Shown: positions 52,736 to 62,958, counted from the first letter of the stretch. The stretch: 64,000 nt of DNA from DATFVA01 sp963747755 (GCA_963747755.1 CAVVGK010000014.1:868001-932000), one strand, 5' to 3'. The notes: generated from the letters alone by a model not told the origin. Program-made: numbers and translations.

Positions 52736-53411
52736 TTTTAAATCTATATCCTACACCTTTAATGGTTTCGATCAGGTCAGAATATTTATCAAGCTTCTCA
52801 CGTATTTTTCTTATATGCACATCTACAGTTCTGTCCACAACATAAACATCCACTCCCCATACCATCTTTAATAAAGCATCCCGGCTGAATACCTTTCCCG
52901 GGTTATTCACCAGGAAATAAAGCAGCTCAAACTCCTTCCTCGGAAATATCACTTCACTTCCATCGAGCTTAATAATATAACGCTCACGGTTAATGTGAAT
53001 AGGCCCTGTTTCAATAATGACGGGACGGCTTTTCTCTGCTTTGATATTTTTTCTAAGGTTTGAGTTTACCCTTGCAACAAGTTTCTTCGGGGAAATAGGT
53101 TTTTTGATAAAATCACTGGCTCCAAGCTCAAGCCCTTTTATTTCATCCGCTTCGGCACCTTTTGCGGTAAGAAATATAACGGGGATTTCGGCATATTCAC
53201 TTTTTTCTCTAATTTGTCTGCATACCTCATATCCATCAATATTGGGCATCATTATATCGAGTATAATCAAGTCCGGTTTTTCAGACACTTTCTGAAGCGC
53301 TTCGCTGCCATCATAAGCGGTTATTACATCGAAGCCTTCCTGGTTAAGGTTATACTCCAGGAATTCAACAATATCCTTCTCGTCATCTACAAGCAGTATT
53401 TTTGATTTCAT
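52725..53411 (-). CDS. OmpR/PhoB-family response regulator
   Basis: 228 aa: a receiver (D9, D10, D52 in ILDIMMPNIDG, K102 region FIKKPIS) followed by a winged-helix DNA-binding domain (KEFELLYFLVNNPGKVFSRDAL split, VDVHIRKIREKL). Fully intact. Overlaps of 4 bp with the oxidoreductase gene before it and 11 bp with its kinase after it place it in a coupled series. Confidence 0.94.
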   Translation of the reverse strand: MKSKILLVDDEKDIVEFLEYNLNQEGFDVITAYDGSEALQKVSEKPDLIILDIMMPNIDGYEVCRQIREKSEYAEIPVIFLTAKGAEADEIKGLELGASDFIKKPISPKKLVARVNSNLRKNIKAEKSRPVIIETGPIHINRERYIIKLDGSEVIFPRKEFELLYFLVNNPGKVFSRDALLKMVWGVDVYVVDRTVDVHIRKIREKLDKYSDLIETIKGVGYRFKSVE

Positions 53412-54421
53412 GTCTGTCTGATATTAACTTCTGATTTTTTTTCTGCCGACAGGTACATTGCATCAATTACCCTCATCCTAGAGAGTGCCTCAGTCGCAGG
53501 AGAAAAGACTGGATTGAGTCCTCTGACCGCACCTATAAAACTCTTTAATTCATTAAAGTAAGATTTCTTAAATAAAGTCACCGCACTTTCAGTTTGTGCC
53601 GGCGTCAGATCCATAAACTGTTCATCGATTTTTTTATTTATCCGAAACGGGTTCAGGGATGCATTCCCTTTCGTGCCGTAGACATTAAAATAAAAGAGAT
53701 CTTTCTCAAGCGGTATCGACCAGCTTGTTTCCATACTAATAACTGCATTATTCTTACACCTCAGCATACTTATCGAACTATCTTCCACGTTTTTTGTATT
53801 CATGGAAAAATTCTGCGTTGATACACTTGTGACGGGTGGATAACTCAGCAACCAGAGTGCGAGATCAAGAAGAAGAATGCTCAAGTCGATAATAACTCCC
53901 CCTCCCGATTCCTCCTTTTTAGTAAACCATTTTTCTCCGCTGCTCTGTCTTCTTATCCATCCGCATTTAACATAAAAGGGTTCGCCTATCTCTCCGGAGC
54001 TTATGAGGCTTCTTAATATCATTGCATCCGGACGGTACCGGAGATTCATGCCAACCATAACTTTATTTTTTGACTTCTTAGCTGCATCTATTATAGGTTT
54101 AGCTTCTGCGTATGTTCTTGCCAGGGGTTTTTCAACCAGTACATCCTTATTTGCCTTAAGAGCTGCAATGGCGGTCTCTTTATGAAGATGAGTAGGCGTT
54201 GCAATTATTATGGCATCTGCTTCAGCATCTGTGAGAAGTTCCTTATAATCAGTATATTTCCCTTCAATACTAAACTTGTCAGCCATCGTATTCAGCCTGT
54301 TTTTATTTATCTCGGCAACAGCTGTGACTTTAACGTTATTCATTTTTAACAGATTAGGAAGATGTACAAGCTGTACAATCCCGCCTAGTCCAATAATAGC
54401 AACATTCGTTTTTTCAATCAA
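53408..54421 (-). CDS. Gfo/Idh/MocA family oxidoreductase
   Basis: 337 aa with an N-terminal Rossmann fold (IIGLGGIVQLVHLP, about 9-22), the EKPLA motif (VEKPLARTYAEA, about 96) typical of the family, and a C-terminal beta-sheet domain. Substrates in this family are usually sugars or inositols; the specific one is not visible. It starts with a TTG at 54421 that overlaps the dxs TGA, backed by GGAG eight bases upstream. Confidence 0.88.
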   Translation of the reverse strand: MIEKTNVAIIGLGGIVQLVHLPNLLKMNNVKVTAVAEINKNRLNTMADKFSIEGKYTDYKELLTDAEADAIIIATPTHLHKETAIAALKANKDVLVEKPLARTYAEAKPIIDAAKKSKNKVMVGMNLRYRPDAMILRSLISSGEIGEPFYVKCGWIRRQSSGEKWFTKKEESGGGVIIDLSILLLDLALWLLSYPPVTSVSTQNFSMNTKNVEDSSISMLRCKNNAVISMETSWSIPLEKDLFYFNVYGTKGNASLNPFRINKKIDEQFMDLTPAQTESAVTLFKKSYFNELKSFIGAVRGLNPVFSPATEALSRMRVIDAMYLSAEKKSEVNIRQT

Positions 54422-56352
54422 ATTGTGATCTCCTGGTTAAGGCTTGTATTTCTGCAAAATAATTTAACCCTTTCTGAAATTCCCTCAGGATCAATCTTCA
54501 GAAGATGATGCAGTTCCTTTTGTGTTCCATGTTCAATAAAGTTATCAGGTAATCCCATTCGTAAAATATCATTCTTATAATTCTTCATACTAAAATATTC
54601 CAGCACCCCGCTTCCAAATCCTCCCACCAGAGTATTTTCTTCAAGGGTCACAATTTTCGGATGCTTCCCTGCTATATAATCCAGCATAGATTCATCTAAG
54701 GGTTTTATAAATCTCATATTTATAACTTCACAGACAATACCATCGGCTGCCAGTTTCTCAGCAGCTTTAAGAGCATAGTCGACCATTGATCCTACAGCTA
54801 GAAGGGCAACGTCATCGCCTGTTCGCAGATTTTCTGCTTTCCCTATCTTGATCATATCAAAGCCGTCCTTCAATTCCACTCCCAATGCTGTTCCTCTGGG
54901 ATACCTCAAGGCAATAGGACCTTCCTTGTAATTGACAGCCGTGTAGAGCATATCTCTCAGTTCCGATTCATCTTTGGGCGCCATAATAACCATGCCGGGA
55001 ATGAGCCTTAAATAAGTAAGGTCAAATGCGCCATGATGTGTCGGTCCATCCGCCCCTACCAGACCGGCTCTGTCCATTGCAAAAACAACATGCAGCTTCT
55101 GGATACCAACATCATGCACAATCTGGTCGAATCCTCTCTGCAGGAAGGTTGAGTATACAGTTATAACGGGGATAACTCCCTGGGTTGCCATGCCGGCAGC
55201 AAACGTTACAGCATGCTCTTCAGCAATCCCTACATCAAAATAATTTTCGGGAAACTCCTTCCGCAGAATATCGAGTCCTGTACCATCAGGCATAGCCGCT
55301 GTAATGCCTACTACCTTTTTATTGTCCTTCACGATTTCAACAAGTGCATTTCCGAATATAGAAGTATACGATGGTGCATTGCTGCTTTTCTTATAAGCCA
55401 TTCCTGTGAGCTTATCGAAGGGAGTAGAAGCGTGAAGTTTCTGCTCATCTCCCTCTGCAGGTTTATAGCCTTTGCCCTTCTGCGTCATTGCATGAACAAG
55501 AATGGGTCCTTTAAGATCCTTAACCTGTTCAAATATTCTAATCATCTGGTGAAGATTGTGACCGTTAATAGGACCGAAATACCTGAAACCCAGTGCTTCA
55601 AATAACATTCCGGGAGTAATCACTGCTTTGATACCGTTTTCAAGTCGTGCAGCAATTTTCCTTAAACGATCGCCGAACTGATCCAGTTTTCCTGTTAGCT
55701 CCCAGATCTGCCCCTTAAACTTGTTATAATCCGGGTGGGCGATCATTTCTGTAAAGTAATTGGAAACCTGCCAGACATTGGGAGCAATCGACATGCGGTT
55801 ATCATTAAAAACGACAATGAGATCCGACTTATTTATTCCGGAATTATTCATCGCCTCATAAGCCATTCCGCCTGTCATCGCACCATCGCCTATTATCGCA
55901 ACAACTTTTCTGTCTTCTTTCTTTAAATCTCTTGCTACCGCCATTCCCAGAGCTGCAGAAACAGAAGTAGTTGCATGTCCCGCACCGAAAGTGTCATATT
56001 CGCTCTCAGCTCGTTTCAGGAAGCCGCTTATCCCATGCAGCTGTCTGATCGTATTAAGTTTGTCCTTCCTTCCTGTGAGAATCTTGTGGGGATAAGCCTG
56101 GTGGCCTGTATCCCATACCACGAGATCGTGAGGGGTGTTAAATACCTTATGCAATGCAACTGCCATTTCTACCGTCCCCAATCCGCCACCGAAATGGCCA
56201 CCGACTTCTGATATCGTATCTATTAGGTATTCACGTATATCTTTGCACAAAGTTTTAAGTTCCTGAGGGTCAAGATTCCGGATATCGGAGGGAATATTTA
56301 TCTTAGACAGCACAGGATACTTAACTTCATCAGACATTTTCTCATTCTCCAT
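54418..56352 (-). CDS. dxs: 1-deoxy-D-xylulose-5-phosphate synthase
   Basis: The 644-aa thiamine-diphosphate enzyme that starts the MEP isoprenoid pathway. Recognisable parts: VVWDTGHQAYPHKILTGR, GAGHATTSVSAALGMA, the ThDP motif GDGAMTGGMAYEAMNN, the central FDVGIAEEHAVTFAAG (catalytic Glu), MDRAGLVGADGPTHHGAFD and the C-terminal transketolase domain. It follows xseB by 3 bp, the common xseA-xseB-dxs neighbourhood. Confidence 0.97.
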   Translation of the reverse strand: MENEKMSDEVKYPVLSKINIPSDIRNLDPQELKTLCKDIREYLIDTISEVGGHFGGGLGTVEMAVALHKVFNTPHDLVVWDTGHQAYPHKILTGRKDKLNTIRQLHGISGFLKRAESEYDTFGAGHATTSVSAALGMAVARDLKKEDRKVVAIIGDGAMTGGMAYEAMNNSGINKSDLIVVFNDNRMSIAPNVWQVSNYFTEMIAHPDYNKFKGQIWELTGKLDQFGDRLRKIAARLENGIKAVITPGMLFEALGFRYFGPINGHNLHQMIRIFEQVKDLKGPILVHAMTQKGKGYKPAEGDEQKLHASTPFDKLTGMAYKKSSNAPSYTSIFGNALVEIVKDNKKVVGITAAMPDGTGLDILRKEFPENYFDVGIAEEHAVTFAAGMATQGVIPVITVYSTFLQRGFDQIVHDVGIQKLHVVFAMDRAGLVGADGPTHHGAFDLTYLRLIPGMVIMAPKDESELRDMLYTAVNYKEGPIALRYPRGTALGVELKDGFDMIKIGKAENLRTGDDVALLAVGSMVDYALKAAEKLAADGIVCEVINMRFIKPLDESMLDYIAGKHPKIVTLEENTLVGGFGSGVLEYFSMKNYKNDILRMGLPDNFIEHGTQKELHHLLKIDPEGISERVKLFCRNTSLNQEITI

Positions 56353-56355
56353 ACT

Positions 56356-56592
56356 TTATTCTTCTCTCTCCTCTTCTTCATAATTCAACTCATCGAGCCT
56401 CTTCTTTAATTCTGTTATTCTCAGCTCGGCTTTCTTTAAAGCCGAAATACAGCTGCGTGAGAGCTCTACACCTTCCTCATACAGGTTAAGGGCTTCTTCA
56501 AGATCGACCGCATCTTTCTCAAGCAGGCCTGATATCTGTTCAAGTCTTTTCAGATCTTTTTCAAAATCGCTATTCTGTTGTTTTTTACTCAT
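56356..56592 (-). CDS. xseB: Exodeoxyribonuclease VII small subunit
   Basis: 78 aa, a helical hairpin with the family pattern DFEKDLKRLEQISGLLEKD and LEEALNLYEEGVELSRSC. It binds the large subunit in multiple copies. It overlaps xseA by 8 bp and ends 3 bp before dxs. Position and pattern agree. Confidence 0.94.
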   Translation of the reverse strand: MSKKQQNSDFEKDLKRLEQISGLLEKDAVDLEEALNLYEEGVELSRSCISALKKAELRITELKKRLDELNYEEEEREE

Positions 56593-57778
56593 TATTCTCC
56601 CTGCTTAGCTTAATGCTTCCATCAGCAAAAACCAGCTCTGTTTCCTCATGTGAAGTAAAATGACTACTTCTCTTTATATATTTATTATCCTGTCTCACAA
56701 GTACGAAACCTCTGTCGAGTGTTCTCTGAATATTATTTGATTCAATAACTTTGGTTAGAAGTGAAACTTTATTACTGTGTAATAATATCCTGTGATCGGT
56801 CGTCTGAAGTATTTTATAAAGCAGGCCATCAACAAGCTGCGATTTATTTCTCACAATATTCAGCGGAATCCTGAATCCGTATGAACCGAAAACTGAACTG
56901 AGTCTTTTTCTCCCTTTTCGGCATAATTCATTAATTTTTAATGTAGAATTATAGGAAAAATCGTTTATAAAGGCAAAAATATCATTCTTGTCAGGAGTAG
57001 CTAATTCCATAGCTGCAGACGGTGTCGGAGCCCTTAAATCAGCCGTGAAATCTGCGATTGTAAAGTCGATCTCATGCCCTACGCCGCTTATTATCGGTAT
57101 CCGCGAATTATAAATTGCCCTGGCAACTGCCTCTTCATTGAACGACCATAGATCTTCAATTGATCCACCGCCTCTGGCAACTATTATTACGTCGATATCA
57201 TCACGGGAGTTCAGCTTTTTAATTCCATCAATTATCGTTTCCGCAGAGCCGGTACCTTGCACCCTGGCAGGACTTATGACTAGCTCAGCCAACGGATATC
57301 TTCTTTCGGCCACACTTATCATATCCCTGAAAGCAGCGCCATCTTCAGCAGTTACAATTCCTATCTTTACTGGAAAAGCCGGAATGGATTTCTTATGAGA
57401 GACGTCAAACAAGCCTTCCTCTCCGAGCTTCCGCTTAAGCATCTCGAACGCCGCCTGGAGTTCACCCGCACCTGCTGGTTTCATTGACCGGACATCAACC
57501 TGGTAGGTTCCTCTCGGAGGGTAAACAGAAAGTTTACCGTTCACTATTACTTTCATACCGTCCTGTGGAGTAAAGAATACGTAATTATTGTATCCCCTCC
57601 ACATTGTACAGCAGATGAGAGCATCGGTATCTTTAAGGTTGAAATACCAGTGTCCCGAATTGTGGGCTTTGAAATTTGAAATTTCACCTATAACAGAAAT
57701 CTGCGAGAATTCCTCCTCCAGACTCTGTTTTATCTGATTAGTTATTTGGGAAACTGTAAGGAGTTTTGCTTTGATCAT
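56585..57778 (-). CDS. xseA: Exodeoxyribonuclease VII large subunit
   Basis: 397 aa. An N-terminal OB fold (ISVIGEISNFKAHNSGHWYF), then the catalytic region with GIVTAEDGAAFRDM, ARGGGSIEDLWSFNEE and GVGHEIDFTIADFTADLRAPTPSAAAEL-like sequence (here SAAMEL). All conserved blocks are present, so it should degrade single-stranded DNA together with XseB. It starts 14 bp after the TonB receptor's stop. Confidence 0.95.
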   Translation of the reverse strand: MIKAKLLTVSQITNQIKQSLEEEFSQISVIGEISNFKAHNSGHWYFNLKDTDALICCTMWRGYNNYVFFTPQDGMKVIVNGKLSVYPPRGTYQVDVRSMKPAGAGELQAAFEMLKRKLGEEGLFDVSHKKSIPAFPVKIGIVTAEDGAAFRDMISVAERRYPLAELVISPARVQGTGSAETIIDGIKKLNSRDDIDVIIVARGGGSIEDLWSFNEEAVARAIYNSRIPIISGVGHEIDFTIADFTADLRAPTPSAAMELATPDKNDIFAFINDFSYNSTLKINELCRKGRKRLSSVFGSYGFRIPLNIVRNKSQLVDGLLYKILQTTDHRILLHSNKVSLLTKVIESNNIQRTLDRGFVLVRQDNKYIKRSSHFTSHEETELVFADGSIKLSRENNE

Positions 57779-57792
57779 AAGAAATTAAATTA

Positions 57793-60315
57793 TTAAAATT
57801 TTACACTAAAACCCAGTGTAGGTATGATAGGGAACATTGTACTTGTATCCCTGCCGAGTGTCAGGTCATTATTTATATAATAATCATATCCTATAACGTT
57901 TGAACGGTTATACGCGTTTACTACATCAAGGTAAAATGACCAGTCAAGATTCCAGAAATTTGTTACTGCGGTAAAACGTACATCAAGTCTGTGATAAGGC
58001 GGTTTTCTTGCATTCAGCCGCTGATTGTTATAGTCAACATCATAAATGACCTCTCCGTTCCCTCCGAAGTAGGATATTCTCGTGGCAACTTCCGGTGTTT
58101 CAGGAACTCCATCGCCATCCTTATCCGCCAGAACAATTCTAGGCTTTACCCCTGAAGGCAGCGTTATAGGGAAACCTGAACCATACTGCCACCTGATTCC
58201 CACGTCAAGCCAGTCAGTAAGCTGGTAGTTAAAAACAACGTTTACTGTATGTCTCTGATCGAACCGGAAAGGCCGTATAACACCGTCCTCATTCCTCTCT
58301 GCAACCGAGTACGAATAACTGATCCAGCCGGAAAACTTATCATCAGGACCGCTGTTCTTCTTTGCCAGGAAAGTCTCGGCACCGTATGCACGCCCATCAG
58401 CATTATTAACCGGAACCTGTGTGAGGGAGTCTCCCGGAATAGCATTCGGCTGCGTCCAACCATCAGGATAACGCGGATCCTCCCCGGGTATGGGATTCGT
58501 GACATACTGTACTCCCGGAACGACCTTCTGCACAATCACATTATTGAAATCTTTGTAGTAACCTTCAAGTTTTATGCTCCATTCCGAACTAAGCCATCGT
58601 TCTATACCGGCTATATAATGGAGGGCCTGCTCAGCTTGCAGGTTCCTGGTATAAACATTACTCAAATCATATAAAACATTTTCATCCCTCAGTTTTTCAT
58701 AGCCCGGCGATTGATAATAAACCCCCCATACAGCTCTCAGAGTAGTCAGATCATCAAGGGCATATGACATAGATATCCTCGGTGCGAGATATGCCTTCTG
58801 CAGTATGTCGTAATAATCGAAACGCAGTCCCGGTTGAAAGAAGAACTTCTTATTGATTGAAAAGTTATTCTGAACAAAGGCATGATATCTCTTATCATCC
58901 CTCGTATCTGTGAGGTCATTCAGTACAGCACGGAACTGTGGATTGGAGGAGAAGAAAGCCTTCAGCTCCGGATCAATATCAAATTTGAAATCAATAATCG
59001 TTCTTAGAAAGTCAACGCCGGCACCAGCCTCAAATATATTGTCCCCCCATAAATAAGTTCCATAGTCATCTAATGAATACTTCTGAAAGGTGAAATCGGA
59101 ATTAAACTTAAAATACAACAAATAGGGTGCGAGGGTATCAGGTATAACATTCTTAAAATCTTCCCTGTTCAATGATGGATCCAGTACCTCAGAATTGAAG
59201 TCGGCTGCCCCGTTATTTGTATAATAAGATCCCACAATCTTGTTAAGGAATTTTGTGTTGGGGGTATAATGCCAGGCAATACTTGCAACATTGTTCAGAG
59301 TTATGTTAGAAACTCCTATACTGTCGGCAGTTTTCCGCTTTTTTGCGCTTACAACATCAACACCATCGCGCGAATAAATTCCATTGATTAAAATTTTATT
59401 GCCATTGTATGGACCAATAGCAATTTTAGTCTGTATATCATAAAAATTGGGGAAGTTCACATTCTCGTCAACAAGTCCTGCATTCTTTACAAATGGTTCA
59501 ATGATAAGGTCGTAATAGGTCCTGCGGGAATTAACCATCCAGCTTCCTTTCAGTGTGAAAGGATTCTTCCCCTCAAGTACGAGATTTGCATCGATGATGG
59601 AGGCATTCAGATTCCCTGAAATATCTTTACTATCATCACCTTCCTTGTTTGTAACATCCAGTACCGCTGAAAGTCTGTCGCCATAACGAGCAGGAAATCC
59701 TCCTGTTATCAGGTTTACATTTTCAACTGCATCAGGATTGAACATACTTATAACACCATATAGACGGTATGGATTAAAAATCTCAACATCATCCATAATG
59801 ATAAGGTTCTGGTCGGGACCGCTTCCTCTAACAATAAGCTGAGAAGAGAAATCATTTGGAGCAAGAACACCCGGCAACGACTGTAGTGTCCTCATTACAT
59901 CCTCTCCTGCACCTGGCAGTATTTTCGCGCTTCTTGGATTAAGATCGATCAGGCTGGTTCGAGTATCCCTCTGTTCCTGTTTTTTCATTCCTGTTACTTT
60001 AACTTCACCTACCTCTATAATTGTTTCTTTAAGAACAATGTTTAGCTCGATCGTTTTCCCGGAAGGGATATCAACATCCTTTTCCATGGTTTTATATCCA
60101 ACCGAACTGAATTTTATTGTCTGCTTACCCCGCGGAACCCCTCTCAGGATATACTTACCATAAGTATCCGTTACAGTCCCATATCCGGTATTCATAACAA
60201 GGATATTAACCGAAGGGATGGGTTTATTTCCGTCAGTTACCGTCCCTGTTATCGCTCCTGTCTGAGCTGCTGTCAGCGAGTATAAAAATATTATTATAAG
60301 TAAAGTATATTTCAT
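57793..60315 (-). CDS. TonB-dependent receptor with carboxypeptidase-regulatory N-terminal domain
   Basis: 840 aa. Signal peptide (about 1-17), a beta-sandwich domain of CarboxypepD_reg type (GAITGTVTDGNKPIPSVNI to about 100), a plug domain (about 115-225, with LPGVLAPNDFSSQLIVRGSG and GGFPARYGDRLSAVLDV) and a 22-strand-type barrel ending in Phe. It imports a large substrate across the outer membrane with TonB energy; the substrate is unknown. It is followed only 14 bp later by xseA, so the downstream housekeeping genes may depend on its promoter. Confidence 0.9.
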   Translation of the reverse strand: MKYTLLIIIFLYSLTAAQTGAITGTVTDGNKPIPSVNILVMNTGYGTVTDTYGKYILRGVPRGKQTIKFSSVGYKTMEKDVDIPSGKTIELNIVLKETIIEVGEVKVTGMKKQEQRDTRTSLIDLNPRSAKILPGAGEDVMRTLQSLPGVLAPNDFSSQLIVRGSGPDQNLIIMDDVEIFNPYRLYGVISMFNPDAVENVNLITGGFPARYGDRLSAVLDVTNKEGDDSKDISGNLNASIIDANLVLEGKNPFTLKGSWMVNSRRTYYDLIIEPFVKNAGLVDENVNFPNFYDIQTKIAIGPYNGNKILINGIYSRDGVDVVSAKKRKTADSIGVSNITLNNVASIAWHYTPNTKFLNKIVGSYYTNNGAADFNSEVLDPSLNREDFKNVIPDTLAPYLLYFKFNSDFTFQKYSLDDYGTYLWGDNIFEAGAGVDFLRTIIDFKFDIDPELKAFFSSNPQFRAVLNDLTDTRDDKRYHAFVQNNFSINKKFFFQPGLRFDYYDILQKAYLAPRISMSYALDDLTTLRAVWGVYYQSPGYEKLRDENVLYDLSNVYTRNLQAEQALHYIAGIERWLSSEWSIKLEGYYKDFNNVIVQKVVPGVQYVTNPIPGEDPRYPDGWTQPNAIPGDSLTQVPVNNADGRAYGAETFLAKKNSGPDDKFSGWISYSYSVAERNEDGVIRPFRFDQRHTVNVVFNYQLTDWLDVGIRWQYGSGFPITLPSGVKPRIVLADKDGDGVPETPEVATRISYFGGNGEVIYDVDYNNQRLNARKPPYHRLDVRFTAVTNFWNLDWSFYLDVVNAYNRSNVIGYDYYINNDLTLGRDTSTMFPIIPTLGFSVKF

Positions 60316-60442
60316 TAAGAATGATCAGGTATTTATGCTAAAACATTCTGAATTATATAATCGTTCCGGATTCAGATTATTAATCTAAATATATTATATA
60401 CGAATAAAAGTGCAGTTTTTAGAAGATATTAGGTGATATTTT

Positions 60443-61273
60443 CTATAAATACAGCGAGAAGAAGCTGGAATAAAGTCCTATAGAAAATTCATGAAACTCA
60501 CTCCCCTTTTCACCGGGTTTTGCATTAAACCTGTATCTCGCATACAGTGTAAAAGTATTAATAATTCTAAATAAACCGACTGATAATTCCGGTGAGATTC
60601 CATTAAATCCGTTAAAGTTTGTGAATCCATTAATCCCGGGAGATATGTACTCTATGCCCGGAACTTCAATAATGTGTTTGTAACCTATCCGTACAAAGTT
60701 TTTAACAGGGGCATCAAAAATATGTGAATATTCAACAGAAAAATACCCTACCGGGTACCTGTAGCCACCGCCTCTGATTGAAAGAAGAGGAATTTCCTTG
60801 GTAAGACTGAAATAGTCGTCATTTTTTTCTTTCACATATACCGGCGAAGGCAGTCCGAATACAGCCGCACCGAATGCACATAAAAGCAGGAAGTTCGATC
60901 CACCCTCAACCTTCGTTTCTTCAGGAAGCTCGAATTGATATTCTTCACTTGTATATTGATTTCCTGCAGAATCTTCAACCTGAATTATAAAAGGAACGTT
61001 TTTTTCTTTAAAATGAAGATCTGAAATGTCAATATCTATTTTGTGACTCTCTGTCAGCTCAGAGGAAACTTCGTACGAATAACTGTTCTCTATTATTACT
61101 TTTGATATAGCAGGAGCACTGGTAAAGAATGACAGCATAAATGTATGGGGTACTTCGGGCGTTACAAATGAATCTATAAGATAAACCTCAATAGAATCCG
61201 AATCCTCCTGAGCTTTTATAACTACTGAAAGCGTAAACATTAAAGTTATGATAAACAGTACCTTCATCTTCAT
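60443..61273 (-). CDS. Secreted protein of unknown function with probable barrel-like C-terminus
   Basis: 276 aa from ATG 61273, chosen because AGGAA lies 7 bp before it; an in-frame ATG at 61288 is less well placed. Signal peptide ends near VIKAQ. The N-terminal half resembles an immunoglobulin-like beta domain (PAISKVIIENSYSYEV, IQVEDSAGNQY). The C-terminal half has amphipathic strands (GYFSVEYSHIF, NFVRIGYKHIIEV, LYARYRFNA) suggestive of a small outer-membrane barrel. No family recognised. It stands alone downstream of a terminator. Confidence 0.65.
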   Translation of the reverse strand: MKMKVLFIITLMFTLSVVIKAQEDSDSIEVYLIDSFVTPEVPHTFMLSFFTSAPAISKVIIENSYSYEVSSELTESHKIDIDISDLHFKEKNVPFIIQVEDSAGNQYTSEEYQFELPEETKVEGGSNFLLLCAFGAAVFGLPSPVYVKEKNDDYFSLTKEIPLLSIRGGGYRYPVGYFSVEYSHIFDAPVKNFVRIGYKHIIEVPGIEYISPGINGFTNFNGFNGISPELSVGLFRIINTFTLYARYRFNAKPGEKGSEFHEFSIGLYSSFFSLYL

Positions 61274-61321
61274 AAGTTTTTCCTGCATAAAGATTTAATG
61301 AGTTCTCTAAAATAAATAAAA

Positions 61322-61354
61322 AGGTCACTCAAATAAAATTCATTTGAGTGACCT
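61322..61354 (-). terminator. Terminator of the minus-strand PLP enzyme gene
   Basis: A 13-bp perfect stem (AGGTCACTCAAAT with ATTTGAGTGACCT) and a 7-nt loop, 27 bp after the stop. On the minus strand it is followed by a T-run (TTTTTATTTATTTT), a textbook intrinsic terminator. Confidence 0.88.
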
Positions 61355-61381
61355 CTAACAAAAAATGCAGATGTACTGAGT

Positions 61382-62710
61382 TTATACTTTACTCAGACAC
61401 TCATCCAGATCCATCAGTACATCGTTAGTATTCTCCAATCCTAACGCAATCCTTATTCCTCCCGGATCTATTCCGTATTCCAGAAGTTTATCAGGTGCTA
61501 TCATTGAATGTGTCATTGAGGCTGGATGTTCAATCAGGGTTCTTGTATGCCCCAGGCTCACTGCCAGCGTCATAGTATAGGCATGCTCAGCAGCATAGTT
61601 CATAAACCTCCTGGCGTTCTCCTTGCTCTCAGCCGGACTGGAACCTTTAAGTACAAAATAAATTAGGCTGCCGGGAGCAAAATTCCCGTCGAAATCAACC
61701 ATCTGTTTCCGAGCAGTCTCATAATATTTGTATGTAGGTAACCCGGGATAATTGACAAACTCTATTTTAGGATGGGAGCTTAAAAATTCAGCTGCTCTCA
61801 TTGCAGATCTCATCTGCTGCCTGATCCTGACAGGTAAAGTCGGGAGGCCGTAAGTGGTAATTGTCCAGGCAGTTTTATTATTAAGTACTGCACCGAAGTC
61901 TTTGCGGTAAAGCAGCAGCATATCCTTGTACTTATTTTTCCCGACAACAACTCCGCCCATATCCGTTCCGAAACCGCCAAGTCCTTTCGTTAAAGAATTA
62001 ACCGAGAAGTTCGCTCCCAGTTCAATTGGTCGCTGACAGAATGGTGTAGCAAAGGTATTATCAACTACTATGTTTATTTTCTCTGCTTCAACCCTTTTCT
62101 CATTAATAATGTCCACCAGTTTACGTATCTCAGGTATATCTATAATATCCATGTTGGGATTGGCAGGAGATTCAAGGTAAACTACCCTGGTTTTAGGTGT
62201 GATATATTTGAGCAAATTCTCCGGGATTGTGAGATCCGCAAGTATTGTATTGATGTTATATCTTGGCAGCCAGTTCGTAAAAAGTGAGTACGTACAGCCG
62301 TACAGAGTCATATGGGAAATTATTTCATCGCCGGACCTGGTCAGTATCCCGATTATTCCCGAGATCGCCCCCATACCGGTTGAAAAAGTTACAGCCATCT
62401 CCCCTCGTTCGGCATAGGCAAGATTTTCTTCAAGAATATCTTTGTTGGGTTCTCCAAGCCTGTCGTAAATATATATCGGCATCGGATCTTCACCGGTTAC
62501 AGGCGAGTTTGCAAATTCCTGGAATCCTTCGGCTCCTCTTTCTACAGAGTCCAGACGATAAATTACTGATGAGGTTATCGGAGGCAGTACGTGATGCTTA
62601 TAATCCCATTTTTTGGTAAAGTTTTTTCCGTAAATAAGGTGAGTATCCATTGAATATTTGGTATCATCGACCAGATTCATTTCCGGATTGGTTTTTTCTT
62701 CGGTATTCAT
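61382..62710 (-). CDS. Cys/Met metabolism PLP-dependent enzyme (methionine gamma-lyase-like)
   Basis: 442 aa from ATG 62710, which has a strong SD (GGGGAG, 5 nt spacer); an in-frame TTG at 62749 is weaker. Fold-type I PLP enzyme: substrate/PLP motifs STGMGAISGI, YLESPANPNMDI, NTFATPFCQRP and the Schiff-base Lys in NSLTKGLGGFG. It differs from classical cystathionine synthase wording (SxTKYxxGHSD) and is longer, so gamma-lyase, homocysteine-forming or related activity cannot be separated by sight. A paralogue lies upstream on the same strand. Confidence 0.85.
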   Translation of the reverse strand: MNTEEKTNPEMNLVDDTKYSMDTHLIYGKNFTKKWDYKHHVLPPITSSVIYRLDSVERGAEGFQEFANSPVTGEDPMPIYIYDRLGEPNKDILEENLAYAERGEMAVTFSTGMGAISGIIGILTRSGDEIISHMTLYGCTYSLFTNWLPRYNINTILADLTIPENLLKYITPKTRVVYLESPANPNMDIIDIPEIRKLVDIINEKRVEAEKINIVVDNTFATPFCQRPIELGANFSVNSLTKGLGGFGTDMGGVVVGKNKYKDMLLLYRKDFGAVLNNKTAWTITTYGLPTLPVRIRQQMRSAMRAAEFLSSHPKIEFVNYPGLPTYKYYETARKQMVDFDGNFAPGSLIYFVLKGSSPAESKENARRFMNYAAEHAYTMTLAVSLGHTRTLIEHPASMTHSMIAPDKLLEYGIDPGGIRIALGLENTNDVLMDLDECLSKV

Positions 62711-62790
62711 ATCTTCTCCCCGTCTGATTATAAAAAATTCTTTGAACAAAAATACACAGAATTAAAATGAATAGTAATGGGCTTACCTGC

Positions 62791-62816
62791 CTCTGAAGCG
62801 CGTGGCCGCTTCAGAG
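62791..62816. repeat. Perfect inverted repeat in the PLP-gene intergenic region
   Basis: CTCTGAAGCG and CGCTTCAGAG, 10-bp arms with a 6-nt loop, about 80 bp upstream of the PLP-enzyme start within a 435-bp gene-free stretch. It could form a stable leader hairpin on the minus-strand transcript. No T-run follows. Confidence 0.55.
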
Positions 62817-62958
62817 AATGATATTCAGAGGGAGCGGGAAATAACTTCGTCAAGTTTAGTGTTTGTAAAAATACCTGTACATCATAACCATGGTATCCTC
62901 ATAGAAGGTGAACAATTAAGGAGGGTTTTGGGCCGAAATCATTGCTGATAAATTCAAC

